A stretch of DNA of 64,000 nucleotides from [Empedobacter] haloabium (GCA_008011715.2 CP136508.1:2418001-2482000); one strand, 5' to 3'. Positions 8,895 to 17,815 are shown, counted from the first letter of the stretch. A program made the numbers and translations. The notes: generated by a model not told the origin, from the letters alone.

Positions 8895-10390
8895 AAACCA
8901 TGATTGCAAGAGGCGTCCCGGCGCTGCTGGCGGCGCTGCTGCTGGCCGCGTGCGGCGCGCCGCAACTGAAGCAGCCGGCCATCGACGTGCCGGTGGCCTT
9001 CAAGGAGTCGCAGGACACTGCGGCGGTGCGCACCGCCGCCGACGGCACCCGCTGGAAACAGGCGCAGCCGGCCGAGCAGCAGCCGCGCGGCGAGTGGTGG
9101 CTGGCCTTCAACGACCCGGCCCTGAACGAGCTGGTGCTTGAAGCGACCCGCAACAACGCCAACCTGGCGGTGGCGGCGGCGCGCGTCAAGCAGGCGCGCG
9201 CCATCGCCGGCATCGCCGAGGCGGACCGCATTCCGCAAGTGGGCCTGGGCGTCGGCGCCCAGCGCGCGCGCCAGTCGCCGCTGGAACTGGGCCTGCCGCA
9301 GGGCACCGAGGTCACGCCTGGCACGAGCTACTCGGCGCGCCTGACGGCCAGCTATGAAGTCGACCTGTTCGGCCGCGTCTCGTCCAATGTGGCGGCGGCG
9401 CGCGGCGACGCGGCCACGGTGGAGGCGAACTACCGCTCCGTGCTGCTGGCGCTGCAGGCCGACGTCGCCCAGACCTATTTCCGCCTGCGTGCCACGGACG
9501 CCGAACTGGCGACCGTGGCGCAGACGGTCCGGCTGCGCGAGGAGAACGTCAAGATCAACCAGCGCCGCTTCGACCTGGGCGACATCGGCGAGTTCGACCT
9601 GTCGCGCGCCAAGACCGAGCTGGCCACGACGCAGGCCGAGGCCATCGGCCTGGAACGCCAGCGCGCCAACGCGGAACATGCGCTGGCCGTCCTGCTGGGC
9701 AAGCCGGCCGCCGCGTTCACGGCCGGCGTCAACCCGCTGCAGGACTCGACCCTGCTGCCGGCCATCCCGGCCGGCCTGCCGTCGGCCCTGCTGGAACGGC
9801 GGCCCGACATCGCCGCCGCCCAGCGCGCGATGGAGGCGTCCAACGCCCGCATCGGCGTGGCCCGCTCGGCCATGTTCCCGGCCCTGACGATCAATGCGGC
9901 CGGCGGCGGCATCGGCCCGGCATTCGCCGACGTGTTCAAGTGGAGCAGCCGCTCGTGGGTGCTAGGCGCGCTCTTGAATCTGCCGCTCATCGACGGCGGG
10001 CGTAACCGCAACAACGTGGTGCGCAGCGAGGCCGCGCTGGAAGAGTCGGTAGGCCAGTACCGCCAGAGCGTGCTGACGGCGTTTGCCGAGGTCGAGGACA
10101 ACCTGGCCGGCCTGCGCATCCTGTCCGGCCAGACCCAGCGCATCGACGAGGCGGTGGTGTCGGCACGCCGCTCGGCCGACCTGGCGCAGAAGCTGTACCA
10201 GGCCGGCCGCTCCAGCTACCTGGAACTGCTGGACGCGCAGCGCAACCTGGCGGCCGTCGAACGCAATGCCGTGCAGCTGCGCGGCGAGCGCGCCGTGACG
10301 ACCGTGGCGCTGATCCGCGCGCTCGGCGGCGGTTGGGGCGATGCGCCTGCCGTCAACGTGGCGCAAGCGAACGCGCAAGCGCGCAACTGA
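8891..10390 (+). CDS. Outer-membrane efflux channel lipoprotein (OprM/NodT family)
   Basis: The 499-residue TolC-like channel has a lipoprotein signal ending in LAAC (Cys21) and two OEP repeats. Typical sequences are seen at WWLAFNDPALNELV, at SYEVDLFGRVSSNVAAARG, and in the second repeat at LLERRPDIAAAQRAMEASN and LPLIDGGRNRNN. It completes the tripartite pump with the two genes upstream and is translationally coupled to the pump gene. A strong intrinsic terminator follows 24 nt after the stop. Confidence 0.95.
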   Translation: MKTMIARGVPALLAALLLAACGAPQLKQPAIDVPVAFKESQDTAAVRTAADGTRWKQAQPAEQQPRGEWWLAFNDPALNELVLEATRNNANLAVAAARVKQARAIAGIAEADRIPQVGLGVGAQRARQSPLELGLPQGTEVTPGTSYSARLTASYEVDLFGRVSSNVAAARGDAATVEANYRSVLLALQADVAQTYFRLRATDAELATVAQTVRLREENVKINQRRFDLGDIGEFDLSRAKTELATTQAEAIGLERQRANAEHALAVLLGKPAAAFTAGVNPLQDSTLLPAIPAGLPSALLERRPDIAAAQRAMEASNARIGVARSAMFPALTINAAGGGIGPAFADVFKWSSRSWVLGALLNLPLIDGGRNRNNVVRSEAALEESVGQYRQSVLTAFAEVEDNLAGLRILSGQTQRIDEAVVSARRSADLAQKLYQAGRSSYLELLDAQRNLAAVERNAVQLRGERAVTTVALIRALGGGWGDAPAVNVAQANAQARN

Positions 10391-10414
10391 CGTAACGTCT
10401 TTCTCCAAGCCCTT

Positions 10415-10450
10415 GGCGGCGGTCCTCATCCGAGGCCGCCGCCTTTTTTA
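10415..10450 (+). terminator. Rho-independent terminator of the RND operon
   Basis: GGCGGCGG-T-CCTC, loop ATCC, GAGG-CCGCCGCC form a 12-bp stem with one bulged T, followed by seven T residues. This is a textbook intrinsic terminator. Confidence 0.9.
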
Positions 10451-10464
10451 TTGCCAAAAAAATA

Positions 10465-10476
10465 GGGACAGACCCC
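10465..10476. repeat. Single half-site of the GGGACAGACCCC repeat family
   Basis: GGGACAGACCCC lies in the short spacer before the next gene. It is identical to the half-sites that form the large palindromes at 15360, 34439, 51053 and 51239, but stands alone here and may be a remnant. Confidence 0.6.
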
Positions 10477-10524
10477 ATTTTTCGTGCAACTTTCGCTATC
10501 ATCCCGGCAGCAAAGGAGAATGGC

Positions 10525-11181
10525 TTGATCACCAGCGATTTACTGAACGAGATTCCCGGCATCGACCACGGCTTCGGCACGGCCGCGCAACTGGTGCCGG
10601 CCGCCTTGCAGCCGGCGTGGGACCAGCGCCCGGACAAGCGCCAGGTGCACGGCACGCGCGGCGTCGCCATCGTGCAGCCGCGCCAGCCGGTGGGCGACGC
10701 CGACGCGTTCCACACCGCGCTGCCCGGCGTGCCCGTCAGCGTGATCACGGCCGACTGCGTGCCGTTGCTGCTGGCCAGGCGCGACGGCCGCCGCGTGGCC
10801 GCCATCCACGCCGGCTGGCGCGGCCTGGCCGACGGCATCGTGCCGCAGGTGCTGGCGCAGCTGGAGGCGGGCGCGGATTGGACGGCGGCCGTCGGCCCGA
10901 CGATCTGCGCCGCCTGCTATGAAGTCAGCGCGGAGCTGGCCGACACTTTTGCCGCACGCTTCGGTGCCGCCGCGATACCGGCTTACCGCCACCTCGACCT
11001 GCGCGCGGTCGTCACGCAACAGCTGGCCGCGGCCGGCATCCAGGTGATCGACCACGTGGGCGGCTGCACTTGCTGCGCACGCGACGCCGATGGCGCTTTT
11101 CGTTTTCGCAGTTACCGCCGGGGCGACCGCAACTCGCAGCAGCACGCCGGCATTCTTATCACTTCCACCGAGACTCCATAA
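10525..11181 (+). CDS. pgeF: PgeF/YfiH-family protein (laccase-domain, peptidoglycan editing factor / purine nucleoside phosphorylase)
   Basis: This 218-residue protein of the YfiH/LACC1 (Cu-oxidase_4) family has the metal-site motifs VHGTRG, ITADCVPLL, HAGWRGL and GGCTCCARD in the expected order. Family members have been reported as peptidoglycan-editing factors in E. coli and as multifunctional purine nucleosidases/phosphorylases; which applies here is not known. The start is TTG at 10525: AAAGGAG lies 8 nt upstream, and the nearer ATG at 10520 is out of frame and stops after two codons. The beta-lactamase gene starts 2 nt after its stop, so the two are one unit. Confidence 0.88.
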   Translation: MITSDLLNEIPGIDHGFGTAAQLVPAALQPAWDQRPDKRQVHGTRGVAIVQPRQPVGDADAFHTALPGVPVSVITADCVPLLLARRDGRRVAAIHAGWRGLADGIVPQVLAQLEAGADWTAAVGPTICAACYEVSAELADTFAARFGAAAIPAYRHLDLRAVVTQQLAAAGIQVIDHVGGCTCCARDADGAFRFRSYRRGDRNSQQHAGILITSTETP

Positions 11182-11183
11182 CA

Positions 11184-12032
11184 ATGAAAAAAGCACTGCT
11201 GTCGTTTGCTATCGCCACGCTGGTCGCCCCCGCCTTTGCCGGCGACTGGGACGAGCCGCAAGACCCGTTCCCGATCTACGGCAACGTCTATTACGTCGGC
11301 CCGCACGGCATCAGCGCGCTGCTGGTGACGTCGCCGCAAGGGCATATCCTGCTGGACGGCGCCACGCCGAAGTCGCCCGACGCCATCGCCGCGCACGTGC
11401 GCCAGCTGGGCTTCAAGGTGGAGGACATCAAATACATCTTGACCTCGCACGAGCACTTCGACCACGCCGGCGGCATCGCCGCGCTGCAGAAGCTGACCGG
11501 CGCCACCGTCATCGGCAGCGCGAAAAGCGTGCCCGTGCTGGCCAGCGGCAAGCCCAATCCGGGCGACCCGCAGTTCGGCGGCCTGCCGGACATGACGCCG
11601 GTGGCCAATACCCGCGTGATCCAGGACGGTGACGTGATCAAGCTCGGGCCGCTGGCACTGACCGCGCATTACACGCCGGGCCATACGCAGGGTGGCCTGA
11701 GCTGGACCTGGCAGGCCAGCGAGAACGGCCGCACGGTCAATATGGTGTACGCCGACAGCCTGAATGCGTATGGTGCGAAAGGCTTCCGCTACGGCGGCGA
11801 CCAGCGTTATCCGCAGGCCAAAGCGGACATCGAACGCTCGATCGCCAGGATTGCCAGCCTGCCATGCGACGTGCTGATCTCCGCCCACCCCGAGTTCAGC
11901 GGGCTGTGGGAACGCAAGGAGAAGGCGGCCAAGCAGGGCAACGCGGCCTTCATCGATCCGCAGGGCTGCCGCAAGTATGCGGAAAAGGGCAGGGCACGAC
12001 TGGCGCAGCAGTTGGCCGACGAGTCCAAATAA
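11184..12032 (+). CDS. Subclass B3 metallo-beta-lactamase
   Basis: The 282-residue secreted zinc hydrolase has a signal peptide ending ...APAFA. The metal ligands of subclass B3 are all visible: HEHFDHAGG (the H116-H118-D120-H121 pattern), the distal His in YTPGHTQGG, and the late His in LISAHPEFSG. No Cys replaces a ligand, unlike B1/B2. It would hydrolyse beta-lactams in the periplasm; intrinsic B3 enzymes are known from Janthinobacterium (THIN-B). The start is ATG 11184, after CCATAACA, with a weak ribosome site, consistent with coupling to pgeF. No mobile element is adjacent, so it is probably an intrinsic gene. Confidence 0.92.
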   Translation: MKKALLSFAIATLVAPAFAGDWDEPQDPFPIYGNVYYVGPHGISALLVTSPQGHILLDGATPKSPDAIAAHVRQLGFKVEDIKYILTSHEHFDHAGGIAALQKLTGATVIGSAKSVPVLASGKPNPGDPQFGGLPDMTPVANTRVIQDGDVIKLGPLALTAHYTPGHTQGGLSWTWQASENGRTVNMVYADSLNAYGAKGFRYGGDQRYPQAKADIERSIARIASLPCDVLISAHPEFSGLWERKEKAAKQGNAAFIDPQGCRKYAEKGRARLAQQLADESK

Positions 12033-12044
12033 GTCCGCCGCCAG

Positions 12045-12073
12045 CAAAAAAGCCCGAGCCAGGAGGCTCGGGC
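12045..12073 (-). terminator. Rho-independent terminator of the 12127-12498 gene
   Basis: On the minus strand a 9-bp perfect stem (GCCCGAGCC / GGCTCGGGC, loop TCCT) is followed by a run of T (the A-run at 12045-12051). It ends the leftward gene and may also stall rightward transcripts from the beta-lactamase gene. Confidence 0.85.
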
Positions 12074-12126
12074 AAGGGAGGGAGGTACTACCGTTTTTCT
12101 TGGTTGTAGCCCTGAGAGTGGCGTTG

Positions 12127-12498
12127 TTATTTGGTTTGCGCGGCGACGCTTTCCTGCTTGTCTTCCTTGGCTTCGGCTTTCTTGTGCGCGGCCTTGCTGT
12201 GCGCCTTGGCTTTCTTCTCCTTCGCATCCGCCTTGGCTTCGGCGACGTCCTTCTTCGCCTCGGCGGTTTCCTTCGCGACCTTCGCGTCGGCCTGGGCTAC
12301 TTCCTTGGCTTCCTTCGCCTCGGCCTTGGCCGCAGCCTTGGTTTCCTTGGCTTCCTGCTTGGCGACCTTGGTGTCGCCGTGGGCCGTGTGCGCTGCCGGG
12401 GTGGCTGGCGTGGCGGCGGTGGCAGGGGTGGCCGCGGTTTGGGCGAATGCGGCACCAGCGAACAGACCGGCGATCAGGGTAGCGATAATCTTCTTCAT
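12127..12498 (-). CDS. Ala/Lys/Glu-rich exported protein of unknown function
   Basis: The 123-residue product has a clear signal peptide (MKKIIATLIAGLFAGAAFA, cleavage before Q) and then a low-complexity chain. An Ala/Thr/Pro stretch is followed by about 80 residues built from EAKEAK, DAKVAKETAEAKKD and similar units, likely a long charged single helix or coiled coil. It ends KKAEAKEDKQESVAAQTK. Proteins of this type are common in Oxalobacteraceae, but I know of no assigned function. It stands alone, divergent from ligD, with its own terminator. Confidence 0.75.
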   Translation of the reverse strand: MKKIIATLIAGLFAGAAFAQTAATPATAATPATPAAHTAHGDTKVAKQEAKETKAAAKAEAKEAKEVAQADAKVAKETAEAKKDVAEAKADAKEKKAKAHSKAAHKKAEAKEDKQESVAAQTK

Positions 12499-12715
12499 GG
12501 TGTGTTCCTTTAAGTGAGGTTGAGCTTGCGAATTACCTGGTGCATCCGGCCGATATTCCGGACGTCACTGAACCAGAAACGCGGCCAGTTTCGGCCCAGT
12601 TGACGGGTCTTACAAGTGTTACAAATACCAACGTCGTGTTACGAATCCGGCGCTTCGGGACTCTTCTGTTAGTTGACGAACCGATGCGCGCCACCGCGCG
12701 GCCTACAGTGGTCGC
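12499..12715. promoter_or_regulatory. Divergent spacer between exported-protein gene and ligD
   Basis: This 217-bp non-coding spacer is more AT-rich than its neighbours at 12590-12640 (TTGACG at 12600, TACAAA at 12620), but no -35/-10 pair has a standard spacing. Promoters for both flanking genes are expected here; none can be fixed by eye. Confidence 0.3.
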
Positions 12716-15355
12716 ATGAAAGACTCCCTGAAGACCTACAAGGCCAAGCGCAACTTCGCCATCACGCCGGAACCGGCCGAGGGCGGCGAGGAGGGCAAGG
12801 ACGCGCTGACGTTCGTCATCCAGAAGCACTGGGCGACGCGGCTGCACTACGACTTCCGCCTGGAGCTGGACGGCACCATGAAGAGCTGGGCCGTGCCGAA
12901 AGGGCCGAGCTACGACACGCACGACAAGCGCATGGCCGTGCACGTTGAGGACCATCCGATCTCGTACAACGACTTCGAGGGCACGATCCCGGAGAAGCAG
13001 TACGGCGCTGGCAAGGTCATCATCTGGGACAAGGGCACCTGGCATCCGCTGGGCGACCCACGCCAGGGCTACCGCGACGGCAACCTGAAGTTCGAGCTGC
13101 GCGGCCACAAGCTGCGCGGCAAGTGGGTGCTGGTACGGATGAAGCGCTCGGGCGAGAAACAGGAGCCCTGGCTGCTGATCAAGGAAAAGGACGAGTACGT
13201 GCGTTCCGCCGACGAGTTCTCCGTCATCGACGAGATGCCCGACAGCGTCAAGGCGCTGGGCATGCCGACCGACGAGCCGTTGACGCCGCAGGCCGCGACG
13301 GCCGAGGAAACGGCGCGCGCGCATGCGGCGCCGGCGCGCAAGAAGGCCGCGGCCAAGGGCACGGGCAAGCCCAAGGCCGCGCCGGTGGCGCCAGGCGTGC
13401 GCTGCGCCTTGCCGGAGACGTTCGCGCCGGAGCTGGCCACCCTGGTGGACGCGCCGCCTTCGGACCCGCAGGACTGGCTGTTCGAGATCAAGTTCGACGG
13501 CTACCGCCTGCTGGCACGGGTGGACGGCAAGGACGTGCGCCTGATCACCCGCAACGGCAACGACTGGACCCACAAGCTCGAACCGCTGCGCGCCGCCATC
13601 GAGAAGATGAAGCTGCCCAAGGGCTGGTACGACGGCGAGATCGTCGTGCACGACCAGAGCGGCCGGCCCAACTTCGGGCTGCTGCAGCAGGCCTTCGACG
13701 GCACCAGGACCAGCAACATCGTCTACTTCGTGTTCGACGCGCCCTATCTGGATGGCTACGACCTGCGCGAGGTGCCACTGGCGCAGCGGCGCGAATTGCT
13801 CAAGACCGTGATGGAGCGCGCCGGCAACGACATGGTGCGCTACTCGGCCGAGCTGGAGGCCCCGCCGGCCGAGATGGTGGCGGCGGCCTGCCAGATGGGC
13901 CTCGAGGGCATCATCGGCAAGCGGCGCGACTCGGCCTATGTATCGCGCCGCTCGCCCGACTGGATCAAGCTGAAATGCGCACAGCGGCAGGAATTCGTCA
14001 TCGGCGGCTATACCGACCCGAAAGGCTCGCGCGTGGGCATCGGCTCGCTGCTGCTGGGTTACTACGGCGAGGACGGCAAGCTGCACTACGCCGGCAACGT
14101 GGGCGCCGGCTTCAACGAGACGACCCTGCGCGAGATCACGGCCAAGCTGAAGAAACTGGCCAGCGACAGCAATCCGTTCGCGCCGTCGAAAGCGATCGAG
14201 AAGCGCGCGCACTGGGTCAAACCGAACCTGGTGGCCGAGGTGACGTTCGGCGAATGGACGAGCAGCGGCTCGATCCGGCATTCCGTCTTCCAGGGACTGC
14301 GCGCCGACAAGAAGGCAAGCAGCGTCACCCGCGAGCAGGCGGCCCATATGGAAACGCTGGTGGAGGGAACCATGCAGACACAAAGTGCGGCAAAGACGAC
14401 GAAGCCCAAGGCAGCGGCAAAGAGCGCGCCAGCGCGCGCGCCTGCGGGGTTGGACGCGGACAGCAAGCTGCCCGCATCGCTGAAGGTGACGAACCCGGAC
14501 CGCCTGATCGACCCGGCCAGCGGCACCACCAAGATCGGCCTGGTGCGCTACTACGCGCTGGTGGCGGAACTGATGCTGGAGCACCTGAAGGGCCGCCCGG
14601 TGGCGCTGGTGCGGGCGCCAGCCGGCGTCGGCGGCGAGCTGTTCTTCCAGAAGCATTCGGAGGTCGGCAAGCTGCCCGGCGTGAAGCAGTTCCCGCAGGA
14701 GCTCGACCCGGATCACCCGTCGATGCTGGAAGTGGCGACGATGCAGGGCCTGCTGTCGGCGGCGCAGTGGAACGTGGTCGAGTTCCATACGCAGAACGCG
14801 TTCGGCAAGAACTACGAAAAGCCCAACCGGATGATCTTCGACCTGGATCCGGGCCAGGGCGTGACGTGGCCGCAGATCCAGGAGGCGGCGCAGCTGATGC
14901 GCGCCTTCCTGGCCGAGCTGGGCCTGCCGGCATTCCTGAAGACCAGCGGCGGCAAGGGCCTGCACGTGGTGGTGCCGGTCAAGCCGCAGCACGACTGGGA
15001 TACCGTCAAGGGCTTCACCAAGGCGATCGTCGAGCACATGGCGACGACCTTGCCGGACCGCTTCGCGTTCAAGAGCGGGCCGAAGAACCGGGTCGGCAAG
15101 ATCTTCATCGACTACCTGCGCAATGGCCGCGGCGCCACCACGGTCAGCGCGTGGTCGGCCCGCACGCGCGCCGGCCTGGGCATCTCGGTGCCGGTGGCTT
15201 GGGACGAGCTGGCACACCTGCGCGGTGGGGATCACTGGACGGTCGCTACGGTGCACGGCCGGCTGGACGAGGGCAATACGCCTTGGGCCGACTACGCCAA
15301 GAGTGCCGTCAGCATTACCAAGGCGATGAAGCAGCTGGGCTACACCGGCGCATGA
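12716..15355 (+). CDS. ligD: DNA ligase D (3'-phosphoesterase, ATP-dependent ligase, polymerase)
   Basis: This 879-residue enzyme of bacterial non-homologous end joining has the Pseudomonas-type domain order. An N-terminal 3'-phosphoesterase domain (about 30-160, HYDFRLELDGTMKSW) is followed by an Ala/Lys-rich linker (about 190-225). The ATP-dependent ligase has the nucleotidyl Lys259 in FEIKFDGYR and motif V-like WIKLKC. After a second linker (about 555-580) comes the primase-polymerase domain with the catalytic DLD pair (Asp709/Asp711) in FDLDPG. It processes and seals double-strand breaks together with Ku. The gene is convergent with ku, separated by a palindromic repeat. Confidence 0.97.
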   Translation: MKDSLKTYKAKRNFAITPEPAEGGEEGKDALTFVIQKHWATRLHYDFRLELDGTMKSWAVPKGPSYDTHDKRMAVHVEDHPISYNDFEGTIPEKQYGAGKVIIWDKGTWHPLGDPRQGYRDGNLKFELRGHKLRGKWVLVRMKRSGEKQEPWLLIKEKDEYVRSADEFSVIDEMPDSVKALGMPTDEPLTPQAATAEETARAHAAPARKKAAAKGTGKPKAAPVAPGVRCALPETFAPELATLVDAPPSDPQDWLFEIKFDGYRLLARVDGKDVRLITRNGNDWTHKLEPLRAAIEKMKLPKGWYDGEIVVHDQSGRPNFGLLQQAFDGTRTSNIVYFVFDAPYLDGYDLREVPLAQRRELLKTVMERAGNDMVRYSAELEAPPAEMVAAACQMGLEGIIGKRRDSAYVSRRSPDWIKLKCAQRQEFVIGGYTDPKGSRVGIGSLLLGYYGEDGKLHYAGNVGAGFNETTLREITAKLKKLASDSNPFAPSKAIEKRAHWVKPNLVAEVTFGEWTSSGSIRHSVFQGLRADKKASSVTREQAAHMETLVEGTMQTQSAAKTTKPKAAAKSAPARAPAGLDADSKLPASLKVTNPDRLIDPASGTTKIGLVRYYALVAELMLEHLKGRPVALVRAPAGVGGELFFQKHSEVGKLPGVKQFPQELDPDHPSMLEVATMQGLLSAAQWNVVEFHTQNAFGKNYEKPNRMIFDLDPGQGVTWPQIQEAAQLMRAFLAELGLPAFLKTSGGKGLHVVVPVKPQHDWDTVKGFTKAIVEHMATTLPDRFAFKSGPKNRVGKIFIDYLRNGRGATTVSAWSARTRAGLGISVPVAWDELAHLRGGDHWTVATVHGRLDEGNTPWADYAKSAVSITKAMKQLGYTGA

Positions 15356-15359
15356 TGTC

Positions 15360-15444
15360 GGGGTCTGTCCCCAACGGGGACTGACCCCGAAGTTTCTCGG
15401 CGTGCAGGCAAACTTCAGGGTCAGTCCCGAAGGGACAGACCCTG
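15360..15444. repeat. Composite palindromic repeat between ligD and ku
   Basis: Four half-sites are arranged GGGGTCTGTCCC - GGGGACTGACCCC - GAAGTTT ... AAACTTC - GGGTCAGTCCC - GGGACAGACCC. The outer and inner halves are inverted, and the GAAGTTT/AAACTTC arms extend the central stem around a 14-nt loop. The whole 85 bp can fold as one long hairpin or as two smaller ones. Its place between two convergent stops fits a bidirectional terminator. It belongs to the repeat family listed also at 32861, 34439, 51053 and 51239. Confidence 0.85.
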
Positions 15445-15449
15445 CCACC

Positions 15450-16565
15450 TCAAGCAGCGCGGCGCCGCGTCGAGGTGGTCGCAGACTTGGCCGCCGTCTT
15501 CTTCGCCGCCGGCTTCGCCACCGCCTTCTTCGCCACCGACTTCGAAGCCTCCGCCTTGGCCGGGCTGGCCTTTGCCTTGGCCTTGGCGGCGACCGTGCTC
15601 TTGCTGGCCGTGCCCGTCCGGCTTGTGCTGCGCGCATTCACGCTGGCCGAACCGCGCGGTGCCGGCCGCCGCGCCTTGGGCGGCGGTTCGTCGTCGTCCG
15701 TGTCCTCGTCGGCTTCGACCTCGTCCTCTTCCTCGTCCTCGTCGGCCGCCGCGGCCTTGCCCTTGCCGGGCTTGGCGCCCAGCGACTGCTTCAACAGCGC
15801 CACCAGGTCGATGACGTTGGTCGACGGTGCGGCCTCGCCATCTTTCGACGGCATCGTGATGGTCTTGGTCTGCTTGGCCTTGATCTTTTTCTCGACCAGG
15901 GCGAGCACGTCATCCTTGTACGTGTCGTGGTACTGCTCCGGCGCCCAGTCCTCGCTCATGCCTTCCACCAGCGACAGCGCCATCTCCAGTTCCTTTTCCT
16001 TGATGCCGGTAGCCTTGGTGCCCTTGTCCGGCAGGTCCAGGCCCTCGGTGTCGCGGATCTCTTCGGCGTAGCGCAGGGTATTCATGATGATGCCGTCCTC
16101 GGCGGCCACCAGCGCGCACAGGTGCTGCTTGGTGCGGATCACCACCGTGGCGATGCCGATCTTGCCGGCGCGGCGCAAGGTCTCGCGCAGCAGCGCGTAC
16201 ACCTTGGCGCCGCCGCGGCCGGGCGCCAGGTAGTAGGGCGTTTCGTAGTACGTCAGCGGCACGTCCTCGGCATCGACGAAGGCCAGGATGTCGATGGTCT
16301 GGGTGGCCTTGACGTTGGCCTGGCGCAGGTCCTCGTCGGACAGCACCACGTATTCGCCGGGCTGGTATTCATAGCCCTTGATGATGTTGTCCCACGCGAC
16401 TTCCTTTTCCGTCGTCTTGTTGTAGCGCTTGTAGCCGATGGGGGAGAAGTCGCGCTTGTCCAGCATCGTCAGGTCGAGCTCATTGCTCTTGACGGCCGAG
16501 TGCAGCTCGACCGGTATGTGCACCAGGCCGAAGCTGATGGCGCCTTTCCACAGCGCGCGTGCCAT
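15450..16565 (-). CDS. ku: Ku protein (bacterial NHEJ DNA-end-binding), long basic tail
   Basis: The first about 265 residues are a standard bacterial Ku core (MARALWKGAISFGLVHIPVE, ETPYYLAPGRGG, YHDTYKDDVLALVEKKI). It is followed by an acidic block (DEDEEEDEVEADEDTDDDE) and an about 80-residue Lys/Ala/Ser tail resembling histone H1, for 371 residues in total, longer than minimal Ku proteins. Such tails are known to bind DNA and to affect ligase recruitment in some species. The start is ATG 16565, with AAGGAGA 7 nt upstream on the minus strand. It acts with the convergent ligD. Confidence 0.96.
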   Translation of the reverse strand: MARALWKGAISFGLVHIPVELHSAVKSNELDLTMLDKRDFSPIGYKRYNKTTEKEVAWDNIIKGYEYQPGEYVVLSDEDLRQANVKATQTIDILAFVDAEDVPLTYYETPYYLAPGRGGAKVYALLRETLRRAGKIGIATVVIRTKQHLCALVAAEDGIIMNTLRYAEEIRDTEGLDLPDKGTKATGIKEKELEMALSLVEGMSEDWAPEQYHDTYKDDVLALVEKKIKAKQTKTITMPSKDGEAAPSTNVIDLVALLKQSLGAKPGKGKAAAADEDEEEDEVEADEDTDDDEPPPKARRPAPRGSASVNARSTSRTGTASKSTVAAKAKAKASPAKAEASKSVAKKAVAKPAAKKTAAKSATTSTRRRAA

Positions 16566-16609
16566 GATGGTCTCCTTGCATGTAAAAGGGCGGCCGCGCC
16601 GCCCGTGGT

Positions 16610-17602
16610 TCAGCCCACGCTGCCCGTGATGGGCAGGATGATGCCGGTGATGTAGCTGGCGCAGCTGGGCGCGGCCAGGAAAACGTAGGCCGGCGACAGC
16701 TCTTCCGGCTGGGCGGGGCGCTTCATGTCCGTGCTCTGGCCGAACTTGGCGATCTTGTCCGGCGTCTGGTCGGCCGGGTTCAGCGGCGTCCACACCGGGC
16801 CCGGCGCGACGGCATTGACGCGAATGCCTTTCTCCAGCAGGTTCGAGGCCAGCGACATCGTGAACGCATGGATCGCGCCCTTGGTGGACGAATAGTCCAG
16901 CAGCTTGGACGAGCCCTGCAGGCCCGTCACGGAGCCCGTGTTGATGATCGACGCGCCTTGCTTCAGATGCGGCAGCACGGCTTTCGCCATGTGGAAGTAG
17001 CCGTAGATATTGGTCTTCATCGTCAGGTCGAAGCGCTCCTCGGTCAGGTCCTCGAGCGAATCGGCGTGCTCCTGGAACGCGGCATTGTTGACCAGGATGT
17101 CGATCTTGCCGAAGGCCTGCAGCGTTTCCTCGACGGCGTGCTTGCAGAACTGCGGTTCGCGCACGTCGCCCGGGATCAGGATGCAGCGGCGGCCTTCGGC
17201 CTCGATGCAGCGCTTGGTCTCGACGGCGTCCTCCTGCTCGTCGGTCAGGTAGACCAGTGCCACGTCCGCGCCTTCGCGTGCATACAGCACGGCCACGGCG
17301 CGGCCGATGCCCGAGTCGCCGCCGGTGACGATGGCGCTCATGCCTTCCAGCTTGCCGCTGCCCTTGTAGCCGGGCGCCATGAACTGCGGCTTCAGTTCCA
17401 TGTCCGCCTCGATGCCGGGCTTGGCCAGGTGTTGGCTGGGCATGTCGCCGTCCGGGAAGTCATGCGTGCCCGTCTGCACGCCTTGCGGCTCCTGCTGGCC
17501 GCCCCCGGTATCGCCCTGCTTCTGCTGGTCGCGCTGGTCCTGCTGCTGCTGGATCTCGCGCTGCAGGTTGCCCACATTGTTACTGTTCTGCGAATTCGAC
17601 AT
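16610..17602 (-). CDS. Short-chain dehydrogenase/reductase with Gln-rich N-terminus
   Basis: The 330-residue SDR has a cofactor motif TGGDSGIGRAVA, the NNAAFQ segment and the catalytic Tyr/Lys in LDYSSTKGAIHAF. The family is that of general-stress-protein-39/YghA-like oxidoreductases. The first 40 residues are hydrophilic and Gln/Asn-rich (NLQREIQQQQDQRDQQKQGD), typical of this subgroup. The start is ATG 17602, after GGGAG; an upstream in-frame extension lacks a ribosome site. It lies 44 nt downstream of ku's start and in the same direction, but as a stress-type gene probably has its own promoter. Confidence 0.92.
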   Translation of the reverse strand: MSNSQNSNNVGNLQREIQQQQDQRDQQKQGDTGGGQQEPQGVQTGTHDFPDGDMPSQHLAKPGIEADMELKPQFMAPGYKGSGKLEGMSAIVTGGDSGIGRAVAVLYAREGADVALVYLTDEQEDAVETKRCIEAEGRRCILIPGDVREPQFCKHAVEETLQAFGKIDILVNNAAFQEHADSLEDLTEERFDLTMKTNIYGYFHMAKAVLPHLKQGASIINTGSVTGLQGSSKLLDYSSTKGAIHAFTMSLASNLLEKGIRVNAVAPGPVWTPLNPADQTPDKIAKFGQSTDMKRPAQPEELSPAYVFLAAPSCASYITGIILPITGSVG

Positions 17603-17815
17603 TGCTTGTGCTCCCGTTGGTAGACATTGGAAAGACGAGCGACCAGTATTGACAATCGCCGCCGCCGACACCGTGCGCTCTCGCACAGATGCCACGCACA
17701 CAATCTGACCACCAGGAAAAATATAGTGTATTTAGGTAAATAATATTGTTATTATTGAACAGTCTGGCAAACTGTCGGGATCTGATAACTAGAACAAACA
17801 CGGGAGCTTTTGAGA

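Noticed and set aside
5712..8909. 1065-codon open frame on the minus strand opposite the RND pump
   Set aside because: Antisense shadow in GC-rich DNA: His/Arg/Gln-rich translation, no ribosome site, no family resemblance, fully covered by a clear pump gene.
12533..15637. 1034-codon open frame on the minus strand opposite ligD
   Set aside because: Shadow of the ligD frame; Arg/His-rich low-quality protein and no start signal.
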